Below are positions 58,001-64,000 of a DNA stretch of 64,000 nucleotides, one piece after another. Origin of the DNA: Alopecurus myosuroides (Eukaryota > Streptophyta > Magnoliopsida > Poales > Poaceae); contig CM054060.1 in NCBI GenBank assembly GCA_028641055.1, forward strand, positions 165,506,416 to 165,570,415, read 5' to 3'. The position numbers were made by a program, and so were the translations under genes. Below the pieces are notes generated by a model. That model saw nothing but the letters and a program-made list of their open reading frames with translations. It did not search any database and was not told the origin of the DNA. How positions within the stretch are numbered: position 1 is the stretch's first letter; each line of letters begins with the position of its first letter.

Positions 58001-59419
58001 ATAGACTATCTGGCCTGAAGTGTGGGAGAGAGTTATTGACTTTTGAGCACAGTCAATTTTAGCTTTGTGGGTCTTCAACCAATCCATACCCAGAATGACA
58101 TCAATGTCAGAATTTCCCAGCAACATGAGTGAAGCAAGGAATACACGACCTCCAATTAGGATCTCATTGTCCATGCTTATCTTGGAAGTCAACATTTGCG
58201 GTCCCGGAGAGTGAACAGTCATTTGATTGCTTAGCGGAACCAGAACTAGGTTGTATGCTTTTGCAAAAATCTTTGACACAAATGAATGCGATGCTCCAGT
58301 ATCAAACAACACTTTAGCTGGAATAGAGTTTACGGGTAATATACCGAGAACGACGTCAGCAGCCTCTTCGGCTTTGTCGGCCTTGATATGGTTCACCCTC
58401 GCGTTCCTCCCGACAGGCCTATTGTTGGAGTTGAAGGCTTTAGCCGGAGGAGCACGAACCATAGCCTGGTTGGTGTTGGGGCGAGGAGGTAGGGGTAGCT
58501 GCTTCTGAGTGCACTTGTCAGCATAATGTCCAGTCTCCTTGCACTTGTAGCAAGTGACGACACGAGAAGGACCCGGCCTTGGCTGCCCCATCGGAAACCT
58601 CTGACCCTGCATCTGAGATGGGTTGGGTGGGCGGGGACCAAAGCCTGGAGAAGCTTGGGCATTTGGAGCCCGAGTGACAGCACCATTTGGCACCCAGATG
58701 CGGCGCTTCTGCGGAGGGGTGGTCATGTTGGAGGAGGAACCACCCTCACGCGAGTGCTTGCGGGACTCTTCGAACGCCTTGCGCCCATTCTCCTCATTGA
58801 GCGCGGTGTTCACAAGCTCGACGAAGTCCTTGCACTTGATGTTTGTGAGAGCGTACTTCAGTTCCGGGTTAAAACCTCGGCGGAACCTTGCCATCTTCTT
58901 GGCTTCGGTGGACACTTCGTCACCAGCGTACCGAGCGAGACGATTGAACTCGTTCTGGTAGCCGAGAACGTCCAGCTTGCCCTGTCTGAGAGAGCAGAAT
59001 TCCTCACGCATCTTTTCCATGAGACCATCCGGGATGTGGTGCTTCAGGAAGGCATCTCTGAAACATCCCCAGTTGATAGGAAAGCCAACCCTCATGGCCT
59101 GGTAGTTCTCCCACCAAGTAGCTGCCTGACCCTTCAGTAGGTAGGTGGCGTACTTGACCTTATCCTCTTCAGCAACATGAGCTATCTCCAGAGCTCTTGC
59201 TACGTCACGGATCCAGTCATCAGCATCCAGGGGCTCACGTGTTGCCACGAAAGCTTTTGGGCCCAAGCTGAGGAAGTCCTTGATGGTGACCCTTGGAGCA
59301 TTCTGGTTGTGTTGCTGGTTAGCCTGGATCTGGGCCATCTGTGTCACCACTTGGGTCATCTGAGCCAACAGCTCCCCCATTGGTGGTGGCGGTGGCGGGT
59401 TGTTCCTGGTTGGAGGCAT
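55031..59419 (-). CDS. E8 gag-pol polyprotein (Tekay chromovirus)
   Basis: A single 1462-codon frame. Gag spans residues about 45-220 with a CCHC knuckle C290-C293-H298-C303. Protease has D-T-G-A-S at 373-377. RT runs about 540-790 with catalytic Y-L-D-D at 684-687. RNase H has D833, E870, D895 and D938. Integrase has the zinc site H1046, H1053, C1083, C1086 and the DDE triad D1116, D1177, E1213 (exactly 35 residues between the last two). A chromodomain lies at about 1407-1458, which in chromoviruses guides insertion to marked chromatin. All catalytic residues are present and no stop or shift occurs. Gag-pol in one frame without a recoding site is usual for this lineage. The start ATG at 59419 is followed by a proline run and is the first in frame after the leader ORF stop 212 bases upstream. 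Confidence 0.95.
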   Translation of the reverse strand: MPPTRNNPPPPPPMGELLAQMTQVVTQMAQIQANQQHNQNAPRVTIKDFLSLGPKAFVATREPLDADDWIRDVARALEIAHVAEEDKVKYATYLLKGQAATWWENYQAMRVGFPINWGCFRDAFLKHHIPDGLMEKMREEFCSLRQGKLDVLGYQNEFNRLARYAGDEVSTEAKKMARFRRGFNPELKYALTNIKCKDFVELVNTALNEENGRKAFEESRKHSREGGSSSNMTTPPQKRRIWVPNGAVTRAPNAQASPGFGPRPPNPSQMQGQRFPMGQPRPGPSRVVTCYKCKETGHYADKCTQKQLPLPPRPNTNQAMVRAPPAKAFNSNNRPVGRNARVNHIKADKAEEAADVVLGILPVNSIPAKVLFDTGASHSFVSKIFAKAYNLVLVPLSNQMTVHSPGPQMLTSKISMDNEILIGGRVFLASLMLLGNSDIDVILGMDWLKTHKAKIDCAQKSITLSHTSGQIVYSPYGSTSAQLFSLDAKPLPAIENVPVVCEFPDVFPEELPGMPPDRAVEFVIELEPGTAPISKHPYKIAPPELKLLKEQIDMYMDKGFIQPSSSAWGCPTLFVAKKDQTKRLVVDYRPLNEKTIKNKYPLPRIDDLFDQLAGASIFSKLDLRMGYHQIKIRKEDIPKTAFTTRYGLYEYTVMPFGLTNAPATFSRLMNSVFHEYLDKFVVVYLDDILVYSKSEEEHGEHLRLTLMKLREHRLYAKFSKCEFWIPEVAYLGHIISAKGIAIDPEKVKAIVDWKPPKTVKQVRSFLGLASYCRRFVQNFSKIAKPLTDLTKKDKKFVWTPQCDESFNLLKTKLTSTPVLVGPDTTKPFQIFCDASLQGLGAVLMQERQVVAYASRQLNPHEQNYPTHDLELAAVVFALKKWRQYLLGNKTEIFSDHKSLKYIFTQPDLNLRQRRWIEKIKDFDLTISYTPGKANVMADALSRKSYCNNLMIMESQPPLHEEFQKLNLGLVPEGYLASLTASPTLEDKIRSEQLRDNEIKKIVDHIKEGSDKFKSFSIDDKGTVFFEGRIAVPQIQSLKDIILKEAHETPLSIHPGSTKMYQDLKTLYWWPGMKREIAQYVSECDVCQRVKAVHQKTAGLLQPLKIPEWKWDMIEMDFVTGFPKSKKGNDAIFVVIDRLTKVAHFYAVKETISASQLAELYTAKVVPLHGVPLEISSDRGSIFTSHFWKSFQEALGTKLLFSTAYHPQSQGQVERVNQILEDMLRACGLSFGMKWEDCLPYAEFSYNNSYQASLGMAPFEALYGRRCRSPINWSGAGERSLLGPDIVKEAEEKVRIIRDNLRIAQSRQKSYYDSKHRDMVYAPGDKAYLRVTPLRGTHRFGVKGKLAPRYIGPFNILSRRAENAYRLELPEKLSKVHDVFHVSQLKKCFKNPDRAVDHDSIELQDDLSYEEHPIRILDETERKTRNKSTKFLKVQWSHHSDKEATWETEEDLRKKYPDLFISQ

Positions 59420-59631
59420 CCTGAACAGAAATTCATTTTAGCACAACAACAGAAAAGGATAGACTTGGTAACCGAAAGATAGATTATTCCGACGCATGAA
59501 TAGATAACCAACAGGTACATCATCACATGTTCAAATACATCAGAATATCCAACAGACCAAATACATGGTTCGAAAACGAAAGGATAAACTAGACACAGCT
59601 AGTAATGGATACAACGGTACTCCCATGCTCA

Positions 59632-60516
59632 TCACGCAGGACGGCGGTGAGTAGTACGACGAGAGATACGGTGAGGAGGAATCCCACGGAAGTAGGTATC
59701 ACGACGATCCATGTAGATAGGAACTGCTCTGAGAGCAACTCTCGGTGTGGTGAAGTGGAAAGCGTCGTATCCCTGTGCTCCAAAGCGGGGAATCCCTGTG
59801 TAACCAGCTCCGAGATCGAGAAGTGGACCTCTGATCGGCTCGTAACCTCCAGCATCTGGCAACGGAAGACCAGCTGGCTGAACGACACGTGCGAAGCGCT
59901 CGTCTCCAACAAAGTCTGTGGTGTACGTCGCCAGACGAGTGAGAGCAAGGCGGAGCTGCTCCCTGACTGAGGCTAACTCCTGAGAAAGTGCGGAAGCAAC
60001 GGCATCACTGTGACTAGCGAACTGGGCAGTGACCTGGAGCCTGGAGCTATCAGTCTCGTAGGTATCCATGTCACGGTGGATAGTGAAGTGAGCTCCTGCT
60101 GCCGTGATGTAACCACGGGGGATGTGACGAAAACTGGACTTATCAAACCCCCAGTAATCAGCACGGAGAACGGTGACACTCACGTACGCTGCCTGCTGCA
60201 CTGCCATATCCACTGTGGACCCTACTGCCTCGTACTGGTGTGCAATGCTCCTGCCATCATCCGACAGAATGTAGACGATAGCCCGGTAGCAAGTCTGGTC
60301 ACACTCTCGCTGGTGCTCGTAGACCTGGTACTCTGGTGCCCAATGGAACCCCAGAAAGGTAACCATGTCTCTCAGCAACTCCGGAAAACCGGCGGTGCTC
60401 TCACAGCGAGTCATGCGAACCACCTGCGGATAGTAGTTGAGACCCATCTGCAGATTATTTGGAAGGTTTTGATTAGACTCCGGTAGACGAAAAAGGGATG
60501 TGGAAAACAACAACAA
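59632..60516 (-). CDS. E8 leader ORF (ORF0) upstream of gag
   Basis: A 294-codon frame, same strand as gag-pol, between the primer site and gag. It has a balanced amino-acid composition, a W-A-P-E-Y region and a cysteine pair (QRECDQTCYR), a predicted helical AVQQAAYVSV block, and an arginine-rich C-terminus. No enzyme motif. A leader 'orf0' is known in the rice gypsy elements RIRE3 and RIRE8; this is probably the same kind of gene. The ATG may be at 60516 or at 60447 (MGLNYYPQ). E5 keeps only its first part. Translation of gag-pol downstream would need splicing or reinitiation. Confidence 0.65.
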   Translation of the reverse strand: MLLFSTSLFRLPESNQNLPNNLQMGLNYYPQVVRMTRCESTAGFPELLRDMVTFLGFHWAPEYQVYEHQRECDQTCYRAIVYILSDDGRSIAHQYEAVGSTVDMAVQQAAYVSVTVLRADYWGFDKSSFRHIPRGYITAAGAHFTIHRDMDTYETDSSRLQVTAQFASHSDAVASALSQELASVREQLRLALTRLATYTTDFVGDERFARVVQPAGLPLPDAGGYEPIRGPLLDLGAGYTGIPRFGAQGYDAFHFTTPRVALRAVPIYMDRRDTYFRGIPPHRISRRTTHRRPA

Positions 60517-60810
60517 GGTTCAACGGACGACAAAGATGTTGAAAGAACATGATATTGAAGCAACATCGGGAAAACGAGACCAAAAGTCCTGAGGTACTAC
60601 AGATAACCCAAAACACGTGAAATCCTAACTTGAAAGTTTAGGTGAGAACAGAAAACAACGTTTCACTTCCTTACCAGAAGAGGGTGGGTGGGTGGGGAAA
60701 GAAGAAAAATGGCAGAATTCCTACTCTCACGTTTCATTTTTCCTATATAGCTACAAAATAGTTTCTAGACTCAACTGCGACCAGTAAAAAGGGATCCTAC
60801 AGGCAGACAG

Positions 60811-60822
60811 GCTCTGATACCA
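60811..60822 (-). other. E8 primer-binding site
   Basis: Minus strand TGGTATCAGAGC, two bases inside the 5' LTR; initiator methionine tRNA type. Confidence 0.9.
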
Positions 60823-60824
60823 TT

Positions 60825-63800
60825 TGTCGCACCCTGGGTTTCTAGAGGATACTCTCCGCACGAACTGGAAGTCAGGTGCTTGGATTATGGGGCATACATG
60901 CTCCCACGTCCCAGCTTCCTGGTAGGCCTGCGCTTATGCGCGACAACACAAGCCCTGCTTCCACCGTCGAAGTAAACTATCCGCTAGGAACCTAAAGGCA
61001 CTACTGTCGACGTACTTCATAATCAAACACGCACGGTACGTCAACAGTTTGGTACGAATGATAGCACAGAATGTCTCTACGACACAAAAGAATGAAATAA
61101 GTGCAACTGGCCTTCACTAAGGCAGAAAATATCGAATACAGTCATCCAGAGGACACATGTCCCAACATATCATCCATTACAACAGCGGAAGCAATCAAAG
61201 GGGTCTGAGTACAGACAAATCCATGGCTTAAGAAGCCTGAGAACATAAAGAAAACGAAGCCCATCCACGAAGGTCTGGATCCTGCCCTGGTCCAGCTAAC
61301 TACTCGTCTGCAGCGTCATCGAACTCCACAAAGTAGCCATCCTGGGAAGCATCGTAGTCGTAGTAGTACTCTGCGTAAACCACAGCCCCAACGGGGTCAG
61401 TACATCCAAGTACTGGCAAGCAAGACTCACAGTTCATCAAGGAGTTACCCGTCAACACAAGCATAGATGCTTGGGATCAACGGAAGAAAAGGGTGATATA
61501 TAAGTTGCTGCTGGCTGCGCTAACCAACTACAGAAATATCTACAAGTTCCGGCTAACAGAAAAGATAAGATCGAGGATTGTAACCAACTGAAAGATAACT
61601 TCAACCAAACCCATCCTGGATCTCGCCCCTTATCCAAAGAAGCAATCCGAGGATAACTCACACAGTTGTGAATAAGGTGAATCAAGTTTTTGTGTGAATA
61701 ACCTATTACTAGTCAGGTTATTAATCATTGGGTGAAACATGATTGATCATTATGTTGAAGTTGTCCTGAGTACTTGTTAGCCAGTACTTTCACCAAGTAA
61801 TCCATAACCGCGGAAAACACGGCTTCTCGAGAAGATTATCCCTGCAGGGTTGCACCAATTTGGCCGTACACTCAAGAATAACCCGCCAGATGGGAAGCTA
61901 ACCCACCAAGCGGGGTACTCTACACAACCAACCATTCTCCGCATCAAGCCCAAAGCACCTTGGGCGCACGGCTAATCGAGCCCAGAAGAAAATGGACCCT
62001 CATAGCACTCTAAGAACGTGTCCCCCTATATGCCGACTACGAAAGTTCCACCCTGCGCTGGGCTCGCAAAAACATGCATGCGGCAAATGGAAAACACGAA
62101 CTAAATGAGGCGATTTGGACGAGATGCGAATCAGGTCAAGTTGAGGGGGGCGCCCATACTCGCTTCCCAAATGCGGGTAGTGCGCTCATCATGGATCAGT
62201 AGACAAGACCCTTTTCCTATTAGGGTCGACACTAGCAGGCTCCAAAACCACTCATGGGCCTCCTGCCGGTGCCTTATCATCAAGTTATTATTACCATTAG
62301 CAATTAACAGGATTGATTGATTAACATCGAGCCCCCGGTACAGATAATAAGATAGTAACAGTAGTAACCGACAACAGACTCGAGTAAAAGCAACCCTAAG
62401 CATGCTAGATAATAACAGGCACAAGCAAAGGCTGTAGGTATGGAGATGCTGGCAATATCATGGCTCAAGGTATCATGTGATGGGTTCGGAGAACAAGCAA
62501 CGATACATAGGGCTAGCAATAGTAGACAACAGATAGTATCAACAGCAAGTGTGGAAAGGAACTCGATGATTCATGTGAGTGATAACTTGCCTGGCAGCTC
62601 AGCCTCGTACTGGGCTAGGTCCTGAGTAGTGGTGTCGTAAGGCTCGTCGGTACCAACGTCGTCGTCTAATCGAGAAGAAGCAAAACAACAACGAAGGAAG
62701 ACGGGCAATCAATACATGGCATAGGTGCACAAACATTGTATGATGCATGTCATGTTTAATAGATGCACCAGAATAACTTGCTTTATATGAAACACAAATT
62801 TAAATGGATTCCATATGCAAAAGGGTGCATATGGAAGCCCATGCTTGGAGTTGAATTAATTGTTCTATCACTAAGCATTAGGTGTGGTTGAATTAGTATG
62901 ATGCATGCATGATGAGGAACAATAAGATAACAACATTAGATGCAATTGGAATAATAGTTAACAATTTGGAAAGGCATTTATCAAAGTTGGAATTTTGTTA
63001 CTTAAACATGGCACACAAGTAGATGTTGTTATCATCAAGTTAAAGTGTGCAAAACAAATTACAAATTTTATATTTGAAAAGTTTATCAAATTTTAGTTGG
63101 ATTACATGTTTCACAATTTGAAATTGGACTTTGGATTAATTATTTATGAATTAAACAATTTTAAACAATTTTTAATTGAATTAAACAAGAATTAAATAGT
63201 TTGGGCAACTTAAATTATTCAAACCAGAAAACAAAGTTTATATTTGAATAGAGCATTCAAAAAGGTGTGAAAAACATATTTTATTTGTATTATTTGAAAA
63301 CAGAATGAATTAGTTATGAATTATTTCAAATTGCATTTGAATTATTTGAATTTGAAATTTAAATTGAATTTTGAATATTCAAAACAGAACACAAATTGCA
63401 TATTTGGAAAGTTTATAAAATTTGGATCAGAAATCATATATAACTTTTATTTGTTGGAATTATAAATTTGAAGTTATTGAATTTATAAGTTTTAGTTTAA
63501 TTCTGCTATTTAAAAGAATTAGAAAAAAAAAAAAATTTAACAGATTCAGATTTATACTTTTGTTACCGTGCAGTTGTTACACGCACACGCTGACAGCAGG
63601 GCCCAAGGCCAGCGTGGCAGACGCGCGCTGGCGTGGCACAGAGGGCCACTGCCAGGTGGGGCTGCGCGCTGGAGAAAATCTCCAAAAAGTTTTGCGGCCG
63701 CGGGGCTCGAACCCGCGAGCTCGCTGTGCGCACAAGGGTTCAGAACCACTGCGGTGAGTTCGCGTTCGTTATCAGTATAGCACACGCAGGGAGGAAATAG

Positions 63801-64000
63801 CTACTGACTGCGCAAGTCTGAATTTTTAACTGACGAGCGAATGTTTGCTCGACAGTCAGAAATTCAGAAAAGCTCACCGGCGACGATTGCACGGCGGCGT
63901 GACGAATGGATGCAGATGGGGACGGCGCAGTGATGCATGACATCCCCAGAGAGAGAGAGGAAGGGACTGGCTGCTCACCAGCGCACGTAGAGGTTGCAGC
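60825..64000 (-). repeat. E8 5' LTR, partial (window edge)
   Basis: The first 3176 plus-strand bases of the LTR, aligned to 50508-53682 at a constant offset of 10317, then 10318 after the A-run at 63533-63545. The U3 end with the promoter lies outside the window. It carries copies of the twin hairpin (61386), the small frame (61300) and the T-arm motif (63700). Confidence 0.95.

Larger units (their letters stand above)
50508..64000 (-). mobile_element. E8: intact Tekay-lineage chromovirus, very young
   Basis: 3' LTR 50508-54992, interior 54993-60824, 5' LTR from 60825 running past the window end. The minus strand carries a leader ORF and a single uninterrupted gag-pol of 1462 codons ending in a chromodomain. 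Primer site, polypurine tract and promoter are present. In the 3.18 kb of 5' LTR visible I found one substitution (G 52422 versus T 62739) and one A-run length change (12 versus 13), so insertion is recent. It sits in the E7 3' LTR. It is the only element here that looks capable of autonomous movement. Confidence 0.93.

Noticed and set aside
1..64000. Host plant gene
   Set aside because: Every supported coding segment belongs to a retrotransposon; the only spliced gene lies inside E6 and is of a known transposon family.

Overview
The window is plant nuclear DNA made almost entirely of nested retrotransposons; I found no ordinary host gene. Chromovirus, Tat and SIRE-like lineages, several LTRs of 3.7-4.8 kb and three near-complete nested layers point to a large-genome grass, probably a pooid cereal or forage grass. 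That placement is an inference from element types, not from a marker gene.

Layout, left to right. (E1) 1-~13870, + strand: a decayed Ty3/gypsy chromovirus, CRM-like, whose 5' LTR lies left of the window. Its pol is split by (E2) 4121-11360, - strand: a non-autonomous LTR element with 5-bp target duplication AAAAG and one long, broken, highly repetitive reading frame instead of gag-pol. (E3) ~13881-15519, +: a broken LINE (ORF1 end and ORF2 endonuclease), cut by (E4) 15520-42558 and beyond, -: a SIRE/Maximus-like Ty1/copia element that hosts three later insertions. These are (E5) 17568-28021, -: a Tekay-related element with 4.7-kb LTRs and only 0.93 kb inside; (E6) 28508-39128, -: a Tat-lineage Ty3/gypsy element that has lost RT but carries a spliced antisense gene on the + strand; and (E7) 42559 to beyond the window, +: an element with 3.7-kb LTRs and 1.1 kb of non-coding interior. 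E7's first LTR holds (E9) a 275-bp retroposon; its second LTR is cut by (E8) 50508 to beyond 64000, -: an intact, very young Tekay-lineage chromovirus with a 1462-residue gag-pol and a leader ORF.

How the parts relate. E8 looks like a complete, potentially mobile element. E5 is a relative whose coding interior was removed by four internal deletions, so it would depend on proteins supplied by an E8-like partner. The LTRs of E5, E7 and E8 have diverged strongly, but all keep the same downstream (U5-side) blocks, a twin-hairpin motif and a tRNA T-arm-like motif. That makes these the best candidates for undescribed functional non-coding parts. E6 keeps gag, protease, archaeal-type RNase H and integrase but no RT, and runs a separate antisense transcription unit with its own TATA box and six exons. 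Hand-counted LTR differences give the relative order E6 (about 4.4%), then E5 (about 0.8%), then E8 (two differences found in 3.2 kb).
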